In this document: positions 30,001-45,000 of the stretch, piece after piece
Position numbering within the stretch: position 1 is the first letter of the stretch
Layout of the letters: each line of letters opens with the position of its first letter
NCBI RefSeq assembly: GCF_004342985.1
Contig: NZ_SMBO01000005.1
Span: 434,001-498,000, forward strand
From: Novosphingobium sp. PhB57
Lineage (GTDB): Bacteria > Pseudomonadota > Alphaproteobacteria > Sphingomonadales > Sphingomonadaceae
DNA length: 64,000 nt
Direction of reading: 5' to 3'
Notes under the pieces: model-generated
Database searches by the model: none
What the model was told of the DNA's origin: nothing
The model's input: only the letters and a program-made list of their open reading frames with translations
Position numbers and translations under genes: made by a program

Positions 30001-33000
30001 TCAGCGGCGCACGCAGGATCGTGCCGATGCCGGTGGCCTCGGTGGGCAGGGTATAGTTGGCGAGGTTGGTGTTGGCGAAGGGATCGAAGTCGGTCGGCGC
30101 AAGCTGCACGGTCACCGCCTGCGGCCCGGCATTGGCACTGCCATATTCGCCCACCGTCTGGGTGATCGTGGCCCCTTCGCCGGCGATGAAGCCGCTCAGC
30201 GTGTAGTCGGCGGGGGTCAGCGTGGCGATGGTATTGCCGTCGTAGACCTTGGTGGGATTGCCGGTGATGTCGACGACGATCACGCCCGGGCCAAGGTTGC
30301 GCCGCACGATGGTGCCAAGGCCGGTAACCGGCGAAGGGATGATGTAGTTCGACAGTAATGTGCCGGGATCGGTGGTGAAATTGCTGGCGTCGAGATTGGC
30401 CGAAACCGTCCAGATCCCCGCGTTGGACGAGGAATAGGTGCCCTGGCTCTGCGTGACTGTCCCGCCTTCCCCGGTGACCCAGCCGTCCACCTGGAAGTTC
30501 GATGGCCCCAGAGAGGCATTGGCATTGCCGTCGTAGGTCTTGGTGGGATTGCCGATGATGGTGATGTTCAAGGGCGCGGGAGTGATCTCGCCCTGGATCG
30601 CACCCACCGTGGGGAGGCTGTAGTTCGACAGCAGGGTATTCGGCCCTGCCACGTAGTCCGACGGACTGAGCGAGACGGCGATGTCCCAGATGCCGACGTT
30701 CTTAGAGGCATAGTCCAGCGCGGAGGCCTGATTCAGCGTGATGGATTCGCCGGAAACGAGATTGCCCAGCGCCACTTGCGAGGATGTCACGATGGCAGAG
30801 GTCGACCCGTCGTAAACCTTGGTCGGCATGCCGCTGCCGGTTACCGACAGCGGACGCGGCGTGATCGCGGCGCTTAGCGTGGACGAGAAGCTGAGGTCGT
30901 AATTGCCCGCATCGGCCCCGCTCAGGCTGAGGCCGTCGATCGTCACCGGAATGCCCGTGCCGACGTTCTTGGTGGCGAAAGTGATCTGCGCGCCCGGACC
31001 GGCGACGGGGATGATGTCGTCCCCCGCGAAGAGGCCGGAAACCTGGAGGCCGCCCGTGTTGACGCTGCCGAACAGCGTGCCGTCGTAGACTTTGTCGTTG
31101 GCGGTGAGCCCGGACACCACCAGCGCGGCGCGAGTGATGTTGGCAGCCAGCCCGCTCGGCTGCGCCACCACGTAGTTCCCCGCGTCCGCGCCGCTCAGCA
31201 CGACGCCGGTGGCCGTCACTGCGATCGCATTGCCCACGTTCTTGCTCGCAAAGACCCCGCTCGAACCGGAGAAGTCCAGCGTCACGTCATCGCTGCCCAC
31301 CACGCCGAAGATCGTGGCGGAGCCGGTGTTCAGCACGGCCGCCGTGGTGCTGTCGTAGACCTTGTCGTCCGCCACGATGCCGCTGACGATCAGCGAGGCC
31401 GGGTCGATCTGCCCCGCGCCGGTGCCGATGGTGGGCAGGATGTAGTTCGACAGGCTGGTCCCTACCCCGGCGGTGAAGTTGGGCGCCGCGAAGGTGGCAT
31501 TCACGGTGCGCGCACCGGCATCGGGCGCATCGTAGGCCGCCGTGGCGGCGGCGCCGACGGCGATGGACTCTCCGGCCGCCACCCCGGTCAGCTGGAAATT
31601 GGCCGAAGTGAGAGAAACCGCCGTCGTGGCGTTGTAGGTCTTGGTGGGATTGCCGATGATCGCCGCGGTCAGCGCCATGCGGTTGATCGTGCCCGTTGCG
31701 GCCGTGACGCTGGGCGTTGCCACGGCATAGCCGAAGACGGGAATGCCGCCGTGGGTCGCTTCGAAATTGGTGGCGGTAACGGCAATGCCGGTGGCGGCGT
31801 TCTTGTCCGCATATGTGCCGTCCAGCGTCCAGTCGTCGCTATTGATGAGGCCGGTGACGGTGACGTTGCCATCATCGAGGAAGGCAGTGGTGGTGCCGTC
31901 GTAATCCTTCACTACCGGCCCCAGCGTGAAGCTCACGCTCGGCGCGGCGGCATAAAGCAGCCCATTGCCGCCTGCTGCCGGAGCCGTGCCGGCGGGCGCG
32001 GCATATTGATAGAAGTCCGGTATCAGGCCGCCCGTGCTGTCGGCGGCCGGGTCGCCCGAATAGACAAGCCAGTTCCCACCCGCCGAAAGCGCGCCCGCAC
32101 CGGCCTGGTTGATGAAGCTGCCCGTGGTCAGCGTCACGTTCCCGGTTGTCGCGGCAAGCTGCCCTGCGGCCGAAAGGGTGGTGGCTCCGGCCGCGCTGGC
32201 CGTCACGGCAGTGGCGGTGACGGCTGCGTTGACGCCAAGCGCATTGCCGGCGGTGAGCGTGACCGAGCCGCCGCCGGAAATGGGCTGGTCGACCGCGATG
32301 TCATTGAGCGCGTCGAGCGTCAGGCCGCCCGTGCCGGTCCAGATCACCGGAGCGGCCACGGTGATGTTGCCGCTGCCCCCGGTGCCGCCCGCCGTCGTCT
32401 GCTGCGTGACGTCGCTTCCGGCATTGAGCGAGGTGACGATCGTGGTCGCCGCCGCCGTATCGATCACGATGTCGTCGGGATCGAGCAGCCATTGCCCGCC
32501 GCGACCCGCCAGGATCGTCGCCGCGCCAAGCGTGAATGCGCGCCCGGATGTCTCCACCCTGCCCCCGCCCGCGCCCCCGCCTTCGGTGCCGTCTGCGCGG
32601 ATCTCCGCGCCGCTTTCGATCCGGGTGACCTGGGCGATATCCTTCCCACTCGCGAAGGCGGCCGTGCCCACCAGCACTTCGCCGCCGCGCGTTCCCGAGG
32701 CGTCGATAAGCGCGCCCGCCGCGATCTGCACCTGCTGTCCATTGACGCTGATCGTGCCGCCGCTGCCGTCGGCCGCCCTGGCCGCCAGCGTTCCGTCCAC
32801 CACCACCGTGCCTGAAGGCGCTGTCAGCCACAGCTCGCCGTCGATCGTGGCCGTGCCGGTGGCCTGGACCAGGCCCTCGCGGTTGCCCGCCAGCGCGAAG
32901 ACATTGCCGTTCGCCGCCTTGAGCGCGGCCGCAGCCGCCTCGATCCGGCCGGTCTGGGTCACGTCGCCGCCCGTGCCGGTCCCGGCTGCGTAGGAGACGT

Positions 33001-36000
33001 AAATCCCGTCCGCCTTGCCATCGGTGGTCGCCAGCAGCACGTCGTCGGCCGCAGCCAGCGTCACGCGCCCGTTCGCCGCGGTAATAAGGCCGCTGTTGGT
33101 CACCGAGCGGGCGATGAGGACCACGCTGCCCTCGCCCCCGTCCTGACCGACGCCCGCGGTAATGGTGCCCTGGTTCTCGATCCCCCCGGCCGAAGTCCCG
33201 CGCGCGCGCAGCGATCCGCCCGCCATGAAGGCCGCCGGATCGATCGCCCGCGTGGAGCCGACGAAACTGCCGCCCGTCAGCACTTTGCCGCCCGGTCCCA
33301 CGATCATCCCGGCCGGGTTCATCAGGTAGACCGAGCCGCTGGCCGAAAGTGTGCCGTCTATGCGCGAGAGTTGCCCGCCCATCACCCGGTTGAGCGTGGC
33401 GCCCGCGGCATTGTCGATGCGGACCTTGCGGTCGGTGCCGATGGAAAAGTCGCCCCAGTCGATCACCGCCCGGTTGGAGCCCTGAGTGATCGTCATCGTC
33501 GCGCCGGCGACGGAGATTGTGCCCGATCCGCCCGTGAACACCCCGCCCGTCGGCAGCCCCGGCGCCTCGGCCAGGGCCGGTGCGGAGAGCAGCAGCGCCG
33601 GAGCCAGCAGCGGCAGGAGCATGGGCCGCAGGACGGGCCCCAGGACAGGCCGAAGCCCTGCCGCGGGGAGCCGCCCCAGCGACGTGGTCCGGAGCATGTT
33701 CGAACGAATGCGTGCAGATCGGTGCATAAAACCTCGCTGCCCACCCGACTCGCTTGGTACGATCCGCCCGCCCCGCAGGACATCGGGGATTCCCCCTATT
33801 GGTTGGGGTAAATGTCGGAGAAGCGGATCAATTCACCGTGCCTGTAACCGCTGGAAATGGCCTCTTCCGCGCGCCACACCGCCTCTCGGCGGGGATGACG
33901 GGCTGCGGAACAGCGGAGTGGATGACGCGAATTCGCGGATCGCGCCCATGGCGGCGTCCGAGTTTCGCCAGCCCGGTATCCTCGGGATCATCGCCAGCCC
34001 GGTTGGAGCCTTCCAACACGCGGCGAAGTAACGCAGGGTTCAAGCTTCAGGACGCAGGATCGCTCATCGCGTCTGCTCCACTTCGGCCGAGCGGTCCTCG
34101 CGAAAGCCGAGCCGCATCGATCCGCCGCTCAGGCGCGCTATCGCCGCTTCCAGTGCGGCACCGTCCAATGCCACCAGCCCCCGCTCCGCCGCGCGGCGGG
34201 CCCTCCCCTTGACGATCGCGCGCACCGCCGCTGCCGTCAGCGCCTGCTCGCCGATGGCATAATCGACGCGCGCGGGCCGCGCCGTGCGGGCGCCAAGACG
34301 GCCCTCGCCCTGCCGGTGGTTCCACGCCAGCTTGCGCAGCGGCACGGCATCGGCGCCGCTGCGCGCCTTGACCCGCCGCACCGCCACCCGGCGAAACAGC
34401 GGGCCCTCGCGCAGATCCGCTGCCGCGATCCAGGCACGGAGCCGCCGCAAGGTATCGCCCGGCAGTGGAACCACGCGCACCGTCTCACTGCTTTTCCGGG
34501 GCGGAATCCGCAATTCCTCCGCCTCCAGCGTAAGATCGCTCAGGGTCAAGGCGACGAGTTGGGAAACCCGCAGCCCGCAATCGCTGGCCAGAGACAGCAG
34601 CGCTGCATCCCTCAAGCCCGGCGGATCGGCCTCGCAGGCCGCCAAGAGCACCGCCAGCGTGATCGCCCTGTCCTGCGCCGCCCCCTCGCCGCCGTCGCCG
34701 GAACGGAGCGCGGCCAACTGCCGTTGTCCGGCCTTGGCGCGCCCTTTCATCGCCAGCAAGGTACCGCGCACCCTGTCGGCCAGCGCGGGATTGGCGCATC
34801 CCAGCATCTCGTGAACCGCCCCCAGCGAGGCCAACCGCCGCGCTGCCGTGGCGGGCTTGAGCCCCCGTGCTTCGCAGTCCTCGATATAACGCACCAGACG
34901 CGCCTCGCTGGCCGGAAGCCCGGTCAGGCGCCGTTCCCGGCAAAAGGTGGCGTAATCGTCAAGATCGCTCGCCAGCGCCTTCACGCTCGCCGCGGCCCGG
35001 GGAGCGATGGCAGCGCGGAAAGCCGCAGCATCCAGGGCGTGGTCCGATGCCAACAGACTGCCGACAAGCGCCAGGAGCTGAGCATTGCGATCGATGGCGC
35101 CACCAGCCCGGCGCTGGGGCAGAGACTGCTTTCCCGCCGCATGGACGGTGACGATCGGATCGTTCTCCCCACTGCCCGCCGCCGACATTCCAGCGGCACG
35201 AATGGCGGCGCGATCGCCTTTGCCGGCCTGATGCAAGTCATGCTCCTCCATCGGGCGAGCGCCCGAGTTCAGCCCGCCCTCTTCCATCGCTACAACCCGC
35301 TCACCTCGCCCGTCCGCTGTAATGGCACCCACACTCCTTCTAGGTGTCCCCAAAAAAGGGCGGAATTCCGCCGCCAGCGAGACTATCGGCAAGGTCGCGA
35401 GCGGCATCGAGCGCCGCTTCCTTACCGCAGTTAACGGCGCGTCCGACCGCTGCGCGCCCGAGGATCGCGCCTGCCTTCCGCACCTTGACTATACCACGTT
35501 TCGATTATCGATAGTGAAGCAAATCTTGACACCAGCAGGTGCAAAGCTAACTTGATTTAAGTTTCACTTGGTGCAGTCCGTTGTTTCAAGGGCGTTTTAT
35601 GCAGCCGGATCCATCACACCCCCTGGAACCCGCCCCGATCACGCTCTGCGCCCTGCTCCTGGGCCGCACCCAGATCGGCATTTCGCGGGCCAGTGACGCC
35701 GCCCTGCCGGTTCTGGCCGCCCGGTCGATCCGCGAAAGCCTCCTGACCGCGCTTCGACAGGAAGGCCACGAATTCACCGAAAGCCGTTTCTTCACCTGGT
35801 TTGCCGGGCTGGACACGCTTTCGGAGGGCTCGCCCGCCAGTTTACGCCCTCCCAAGGCCCTCTGCCAAGCCATTCTAACCGAATTCCGGCACAATCCCTG
35901 GCCTCCCCTCGCCCTGGCCGCCGAAGCCCTTCTGCGGGCCTTCCTCGCCCCCAGCGACGTCCACCTCGGAACCGAGCACGAGGACGCCCATACCGCGGTC

Positions 36001-39000
36001 CAGGCGGCGCACGCGCTGATCGCCGCCATCGACGGCCCGGAGGACGCCCTCCCCTTTCATGCGGCCGCCCGCCTGTTCGCTGCCGCGGCCCGCTCGCCGC
36101 ACTTCGCCCGCCAGATGCCCAGCCTCGCTCTGGTTCGCGGCATGGCCATGGAACAGCGCCCTACCGGCCATGCAGGCTGGGCGTTGGACATCCTCGCCGG
36201 GCGCTACCTCTCGCCGCGTCACGGGCTCCCTGCCGCGCTGCCTCTACCGGGCCTCGTGGTGCTACCCGCGGGACTTCCCGATGGCGATGACCCCGATGTT
36301 GCCCAGGAGGCGATAGCCGCCCTGCACGGCGCCTTTTCGCGGATCGATCGCTGGCTGACCGAAGCCGAACGCGACGGCGCGCGCATCTCGGCAGGCTTGC
36401 ACGACCGTCGCAGTTCCGGCCGCGCGCGGGAACTGGCCGGCTATCTCGCCGGGTTCGGCCCGCTGCGCGGCGCGCAGATCGAAGCCCTGATCGGCGTCTC
36501 GCGCCCCGGCGTGCGCGTCCTCACCACCACCTTGAGCGAAGCCGGCCTCATCGAGACCCATGTTTCGCGCAACGCCGCGCGCGTCCACGCCTACCTGCCC
36601 TGGGAACCCGAAGCGCCCGCACCGCCACCGGCGCAGGAGAAGTTCACCCCCTCGCGCGAGGCCATCGACGATTACGAAGCCTCCATGCGCGCCATCGAGG
36701 ACCTGCTGAAGCGCACGGCCGCCAGAGATGACGGCGATTGACGCCGACGAGTGACTATGCCCTCGGTCGACGGCGGCGCTCTTTGCAATCGCCACCTTTC
36801 GTCTGGAGGGCGCCGGCTTAACGGCCTCTGCCGATCCAGACGCGGCGCAAGGCAAACGGTCACAGCCCAGAAGAGATGACCCGGGTTGTCCGCCTTGCCT
36901 CTTCGCGCGAGGGTGACGAGTTTGCCGGCGGGGTTGCAGGTTCACCTGACCTGGGCCGAATTCTGGAGGACCGGGGCGAAAAACAGCCCTCCGGACCGAT
37001 TTCAACGGCCTTCGCACGAATTTTCGCGGAAAATCGCGGTTTTCCAGCGCCCTGAGAGCGGCCTTCGTAGAGCGCTGAAACAGGCCCGGGGCAGGGTAAG
37101 GGCCCACCAGGGACCTGAAAGCGCTCTACGGGCTTCTCAGGGCAAAAATTTGACATGCCAGACGTGAGACCGGACCTCGGGTGCTGCGGTTTGAATCAAT
37201 ATGCGCCTCAAGGTTCGGAAATTGATTCAACTGGGGTTTCCGCGGCCAGCGAACGCGGCTGCCTTGCGGATTCATCCGGAGTGGCTTTGGACGCGAGGCA
37301 GCGGAGGGAAAGGCCCGCACTCTTGGCACCCCTTTTCAACCCGGCGCAGCCCCCTCCCCCATTTCTCCCAAAAGGCAAACTTCGTGCGGAGCGGTTAGAA
37401 AGGTGTTTAGAGGGATTCTGTTAGAAGAAGTTAGACCGCCGGGATCTGCGCTGCAGCGCCGCGAGTCCCGCGATTCGCATTTTCGGGCCATTCCCGAAGT
37501 GTCGTTGCTTCGTTCCCGAAGTGTCGTAGGACCTGTTCCCGAAAGGTCGAACGCGTGTTCCTGAAAGGTCGACGTGCTGTTCCCGAAGGGTCGAAACATG
37601 CGGTTTAGGCGTTCCCGGTGTGTCGAAGGCCTGAATTTCCGTCGGATATTTGAATCACTTTCCAAAGGGGTCGGTGTGGAAAGGTTCAATCGCGCCGCTC
37701 TCGCGCCAGCCTTCGTCGCGTTGCCGCTTCGCTTCACCTCCAGACGCGACACTTCGGGAACGGCCCGACCGGCGAACGACCAGAGACAGACGCGAGAAGA
37801 GGGGACGCGTTAAGAACGGGCGCTTGCGGTCGTCAGGATCACCTGCGCAAACGGGCCTATGTGCGACTGGGAATCTGGAGTTTCCTTTCCCCACCGCGAG
37901 AGGTCCTCGGGCCGCTTCATCGCCTTCCCTCAACTTGAGAGCAATCGCGGTTGGCGTCGAAATGAAGGAGGGGCGCCTGCCGCCACATCCGCGTCTTGCC
38001 GAATAGGGCGTGTCCGGGACGCAGAGACGGGGAGCGCGCAGCGATGCTGGGCCAGAGCTGGTGCCGGAATGGGCAAAGAGAAAGGCCCCGAAGCGGTTGT
38101 CGCTTCGGGGCCTTCGTTCTGAGGTCTGCGGCAGGATCGGGGAGCGGTCAGCCCCGCAAGTTGCGACCGTGCTTTTCGTGGTGGCGCTTGACCCAGCCCA
38201 CGAAGGCGCGCTGCCAGTCGGCGGGGGTGCGGTCGGGAGAGGCGGCGATCCAGCGTTCGAACTCCGCATGCAGGGCGTGGAGGTCCCAGCCCGGGCACGT
38301 GCGGCGCAAGTGGTCGATGGTCTCGTCGGTCATGAAACCGCGCGTTGCGGCTTCCGACAGGCCGATGACGGTGCGGCGGATGAGCTGGCTGGCGTCGACC
38401 ACGGGTTCATTCGGCGCGCCCGGGCGGGCGGCCGGAGACGTTGCCGAGACGGCAGGGGATGCGGCCGGTTTCCCCGGGGAAACGGCGGTGCGGGCGGCAG
38501 CTGTCGCGGAGACCTTGCGGGGACGGGCAGGGGCCTTGGGAGGCGTGGCCGCGTCGGTGGGCAGGGGCGCGCGGGGGGTGGCGAAGGCGCGATCGATGGC
38601 CTGTTCCATTTCGTCCTCGTTCGCGGCGGGACTGGCAGGCAATCCTTTTTCCGCGCCGCCCTTGCCGTCGACGCGGCGCATGCGGATCATCGGCTCACCG
38701 TCGCGCGCGGTTTCCAGCGACAGCGCGTAGCCGGGGAGGTCGTCTTTCTCGACCAGCTTCAGCATCTCGAACTTGAAGCGGCGGTATTGCCCTTCCGCGC
38801 CGGACTTCTCGAAGAGCACCGGCATGGAAATCGCAAAGCCGCCCTCGCCCGCGCCGCCGGCGTGCTTGCGTGCGACTTTGTAGAGCCAGCGTTCGCGGCC
38901 GCCGGTGATGTCGAAATAGGCCCGATCGATGGAGAGCACGCCGCCCTTCATCATCACGCCTTCCCAGAACCAGTTCGACAGTTCGATGGTCATGCCGCGC

Positions 39001-42000
39001 GAGCGTTCGGTGCGCTCGTCCACAAGCTGGGTCCAGCCATCGAGCCAGGAGAAGGTCGCCTCGCGGCGGTTCTCGGCACGGATGTTGGTCTTGATCGTCG
39101 TAGCCACGAGCCGATCGAGTGCCTGGCTGAGCAGTTCGTAGGCGCGGCCCGTGGTCGGCCGGCCAATGGCACGCAGCAGGTCATAAGGCATGAGGTGCAG
39201 CTTGCGCGGCACATCGTTGACGCCGCGGCGCGCCATGTCAGCGAGCATGCTGGCGCAGTAGATCAGGATGTCGGCATCCCAGATCGTGGCCATGCCGTAG
39301 TCCGGGTTGGCCGAGACGTGGACCCAGAGCTTGCTGTCGGGGCTGGTGTAATCGATCGGCTTGACGCGCTTGGACTTGGCGAGGCTGAAGAAGGGACGCT
39401 CCATCATCTCGCGCTGGTCGCGCATCGGCAGGTCCGCGATATACGGAAGGAACAGGTCGAACTGTTCAGAGGCCGTCTCTTTGCGTGGGCGACTCATTAT
39501 CTCATTCCGAAGTCAGGACGGTGGACACAGGTTGACCCGGACACGGCGTTTCCCTGTTTCCCCGGGGAAACAAGAATCGGCGGATTCGGGTGATTCCCGG
39601 CATAATGGCGGCGCGCGGGGGGCTGGGCAAATGGCCGGAACGCTTGCTTGTGCAGAACTTGTGCGTGGTTTCGGGCGCCTGTGCGGCGGCCTGTGAGCGA
39701 GTCCGGATCGGCGATGGCTCCTCGGCTGCGAGCCGGGGGCGGGGGCAGGGGGTGTTTCCCCGGGGAAACACCGAAAGCGCAGCGGGTGCAGACATGAAAA
39801 AAGCAGGGGTGGCGCCCCTGCTTTTCGATCCGTCTTCCGGCAATGGAGGGAAGAGGGGGGCGTTTCGACGTTCTCGAAAAGCCAGGCCGCCTTCTTCCCT
39901 CCCGGTGTCATGTCTGCAGCCCGCGTCCCTCGCCATCGAGCTGGATGAGCAGGTTGCGCACGGCATTGACCACTTCGTCGCGGCTTGCGCCCGAACCCGC
40001 GTGGAGGCGGAGCGTCACGCCCTGGCGGTTGCTGGTCTGCACCGAGGCCATCGTACGGCCATGGCGCGATACGATGACCATCGGATCCGGCTTCACCCGC
40101 TCGGCGTCGGGCGCCGAGAGCAGGGCCTTGAGAACGTCCGCGGCGGGAAGGGTAGGGCGTCCATCGGCGCGGCGACCGGCCTGCTCACGCGCGAGGCGCG
40201 CCGCTTCCTTGCGCACGGCGGCGGCCTTGTCCTTATCGTCGAGCAACTGGGCCAGCGGATAGGCGGGCTTGAGCTGCACGTCGGCCGGCGAAGCGAAAGC
40301 CGAGAGCACCGCGTCGGGAATGGCGGCGACCTTGAGCATCTTCGACAGCCAGCCCTTGGAGAGCTTCAGCCGTTCGGCCATGCGGGTCATGTGGTTGCCG
40401 TAGTGGTCGCGCAGGGCCTGGGCGTAATTGCGGGCCCGTTCGAGATCCGAAACGTCCTTGCGTGCGCGGTTTTCGAGGTCGGCCAGGCGGAAAGCGGCTT
40501 CGTCATCCAGTTGGGCGACTTGCGCCACGAACTGCATGTCCGGATAGGAATGGCCGCGCAGCCAGGAGATCGACCAGTGGCGGCGGGTGCCGGCGATCAC
40601 TTCGTAGTCGTGATCGGCATCGCCTTCGACCCGGCGCACGACGGCAGGGACTTTCTGTCCCCCTTCGGCGATGATCGAATCGATCAGTTCCTGGCAGGAC
40701 TCTTCCGAGAGGTGGGCATAGGAACGGGCATTGCCCGGCCAGATCCGCACGCGTGCCGGATCGAGCAGCAGCTGGGTGACCTGCCGCACTTCGCCGGTGG
40801 CGACACGGGCGAGGGCGCTCTCGCGCCCCAGCAGAGTGGTGCCGCGCGTCCTTTCGGTGCGGGGCCTGCCTTCCAGGCCGCCTGTGTGCCCGGATACCTG
40901 CCCGGATGCGGACAAGGCCGATTGCGCAGGGAACGAGCCGTCCTCGGCCGCGACATTGGCGGCGGGCGCCATGTCGTCATCCAGGTTCAGGTCGTCGTCG
41001 GAAAGCAGGGCGGCGAGATAGTCGGATTGCTTGCGGGCCATGGCTTACCTCAAAGATAGCTGGCGAGAAGAAGGGCGAGAATCGCGCCGGAACATATGAC
41101 GAACAAAATCCTTGTAGGAAAACGTTTTTTCGTCCGTTGCGAGGAGCTTAGCCATTGACCAGCAAGTCCTCGTCCACCCGCTGCGAGCGGCCCCATCCGG
41201 TGCGTACCAGTTGTTCGATCTGGCCCAGGGCCTCGTCGAGATTGGCCTTGCAGCGCTTGTGCGTCCGCGGTGTGCCGATGGCCTTTTCCAGCTCGTAGAC
41301 GGTCATCATGCGCAAGGCGGCATGGCTGATCTCGGCACTTTCCAGGATCGGCACCGGCAGCAGGGCCGGGCCGAACGTCTGCTCCATGATGGAGCGGACC
41401 ATCTCGTGGCTGGGATCGTTGCCGTCGAACTTCGAGCAGATCAGGCGGACGAAGGAATAGTCCACCGAGATGCCCGCGCCCACCAGCTGTTCGAGCACCT
41501 GGTCCATCATCGAGAGGAACTGCACCGTCGAACAGAAGTCGGGCGTGGTGGCGGCCAGCGGCACGAGCAGCGCATTGGCGGCCTGCATCACCGCGAGCGA
41601 GATCGTGCCCAGCGCCGGCGGCGGATCGAGGATCACCACGTCATATTCGCGCGCCAGATCCATCAGGCCCTGCTTCAGCTTGCGGAAGCGTGCGGCCAAC
41701 ACCGACTGACCATCCGCACCCGCCGCGGCGAGTTCATATTCGACGTCGAAGAGTTCGAGGTTCGAAGGGATCAGGTCGACATTGGGCCAAGGCGTCCGCT
41801 TGACCGCGTAGAGCAGGTCGGCCTGAGTGGGGTCGATCGAGAGGTAGGGGTAGAGCGTCTCTTCCCGCGTGATGTTGAAGTGCGGGTTGAAGCCGAACAG
41901 CGTGGTCGTGGTGGCCTGGCTGTCGCAATCGACGACGAGCACACGGTAGCCCTGCACCGCGAAATAGTGCGCAAGGTGCGTTGTGACCGTTGACTTGCCG

Positions 42001-45000
42001 ACGCCGCCCTTGAAGTTCTGCACAGCGATCATCGCCGGAACATCGAGCGGCGCGCGGGCAGGGGAGGCGCCCAGAACTTCACGCATGTGGAGCATTTCCT
42101 CCACCGTATAGCCCAAGCGGCGACCGTTGCCGGCGGCGGGCGGCGGCGGCAGGCGCCCGTCGTCCTCGGCCATGCGAATCCGGTTGGTGGAGCAGCCGAG
42201 CAGTGTCGCGGCCTCGGCAATGCCGAAACGAACGTTGAGGCCCTTGCGGCTTTCGGGCAAGAAGGCCTTGCGCCGCAGCCGTTCGATCATCTTCTCTCCG
42301 GCTTGCGCCATTTCCGAGATACGGTCGACTTGTGAATGCATGTCCCGCCTGCAAAATACTTTTGAACGAGTTTGCAGGTATATGCCTGGGGCGATGTTCA
42401 GTCGAGCGCAAAAATCCGGGAAAGCATGACTATCTGTGGGTTTCTGGGGCGTTGCGTCCGATCAGTGCGGCCATGAGGCAAAGGTCTCGGCAATAAACCA
42501 CGAAGCGGCGGAAGGATTCAATTGCCGGCCGCAGTCACGTACCGCGCGGTGTCACAAGGTGATTCGCACGCCGCTACCAGTCCGCGCCATTGATGGTCTT
42601 GCCTGCGACTCTTTCCAAGCGCCCCCGCTTGGCGAGGTAGAGCCGGGCGTCCGCCTCGTCGAGCAAGACGGTCAGATCCTCCCTGCCGTTGCTGGTCACG
42701 ACAGTGCCGATGGACGCGGTGATCGCCAGCGTCAGATCGCCCACCAGGAAGGGCTGGGCGATCGCCGCCACCAGCCTTTGCGCCAGGAACTCCGCTTCCT
42801 CGCCGCGATGAAGGCCATATTGGAGCACGGCGAATTCGTCTCCGCCCAGGCGGGCGACGATATCTCCGCTGCGGATCGCCCCGCGCAGCCGGTCCGCCAC
42901 GAGGGCGAGCAACATGTCGCCGATGCTGTGGCCGTAATCGTCGTTCACCGGCTTGAAGCCGTTGAGGTCCAGATAATGCACCGCGATCAGCCCGGAAGAC
43001 GAGATGAGGCGCGTGTTCTCGTCGAAGTATTCGCGCAAGGCGAGGCGATTGGGCAGGGCGGTCAGGCTGTCGCTGCGGGCCAGCGAGACCGAGAGCAGGC
43101 GCTTGCCGATCTCCGCCTTGACGATCTCGAAGCGCATTTTCAGCGCCTGCATCCCGCCGACCAGATAGGCCGCGGTGATCAGGGCCGTCCCTATATATAA
43201 AGGTGTGCCGTGCAGGGCCGCCGTGACGACGATCGGTCCCGCCGCCGCCAGCATCGAGAGATTGGCGATGGCCGGCCTTCGCCCGACGCCCGTGACCACG
43301 CCCGCGCAGAAGCCCATGACGGTGCAGATCACCAGCATGTGTGCCTGCGGGTCCGGCAGGGCGAAGACCCGCGCGCCGAAAGTCCCCAGCAGGATCGCGA
43401 AGCCGACATAGGGAACGGCAAAAGCCACTTCGAGCCGCCGCGCCTCGGCCTTGGCGATCACCCCGGTCAAGGCGCGTTGCCGGAAGCGCCGGGCCACCTC
43501 GATGCGGGCGATCCAGGTGAGCAGCGCGGCCGAGCCGACCAGCAGAACCGCGCGGTCCTCGCTGGAATGGTAGACGAGAACGAAACAGACGAGAAAGATC
43601 ACGAGCATGTAGAGCGCCTGCGCGATCGTCTCGTAGAGACTGCGCACGAGTTCGACATAGGCCCGCTCCGCCAGGCTTTCGACAGGCACCGTCTCCGCGG
43701 ATGACGTTTCGCCCGGTGACGGGGTCATGGCTCTCTCCCAATCCGCTTTGCGGATATTCTCTCTTCACCTCGTTGAAATCGTCGAGCCCCTCGGTAGTTG
43801 CCCGGGGAGCGCCGACGGCGAGGCGACTGGCTGCTATACTTATAGCGCCGCGGGATGAACGGATCGCTTATCATTTCCTGGGCGGCGATGGGCTTTGCAT
43901 GTCCGCAGGAGCGGTGATCGGCGCCGAACGGGCAGGGCAACGCCTGCGTCCAAGGGCTAATTTGTAGCCGAAACGACCTATATCCGCTTTCCGGCGCCTT
44001 GCGGGCCTTTCCCCGGCCGACAGGCGGTTGGAGCCGACCTGGCGGCGATTTGCGTAACCTGTCCAAGGTCGTTTTTAGGGCTCTCTTCGGCCCTCATAAT
44101 CTTAGATAATAGCTATAAATCAGGATGTTAATGAACTCATCCCGGTGATCGTCATCGCCACGACCAATCCCGGCGGAAATCCGGATATGGTTACCGATTT
44201 CCTGCCGGCCCTGCCGTTTTCCGCGCCCTGAAGCCGGCTTTGCGTAGCCTCGGCGACGGGGCTGCCCCGACCGTCGGCCGACAAACCCGCATAACCGCCT
44301 CGAAGCAGCCGCTCCGGCTCCAGTTCGGGATGCCGGGCGAGTCCATGTTCTTCATCTTGCGGGGAAAGCTCTTCCGACACTTCACCCCCGCAAACACCAT
44401 CAGGCGATCACGAACCATGACGGCTTCGGCAATTCCCTCACCCCCAGGCCGGTCCCGGAGGCTGGCGCGAAAGCTGGGCCTGCTGATGGCGGGCCTCTTG
44501 CTTCCGTCGATGCCGTTCCAGGCCGCGCAGGCGCAGATCGCCGCGCCCTCTCCGCAGGCCCCGATCATCGACCGCGACCGTGTGGACCGGCAGGATCCCG
44601 ACGTGCCGCGGGTGCCGGCACCGGCGCAAGTGCCCCAGGCGCAAACCCCCGTGGTCGCCACGCCAGCGGCACCTTCGGGCGGAGCCGGCGTCGCGCTGAC
44701 CGGCCTGCGATACGAAGGCTCCACTCTGCCCAAGCCGCTGCTCGACAAGGCCGTCGCCGCTTTCATCGGCGCCCCGTTGAACCGGGACAACCTGCAGAAG
44801 ATCGCCAACGCCATCAGCACTACTTATGGGCAGAGCGACATCGCCTTCTTCGCCGTGTCGATCCCGCAGCAAGTGCCCACCGGCGGCGTGCTCACGGTCC
44901 GCGTGCTGGAAGGGCGCATCACCCGCTACACGCTGGACGGCAAGACGCGCAGCACCCCGACGCGCCTGATCGACGCGCAAGTGAAGCGCCTCCTGCGCGA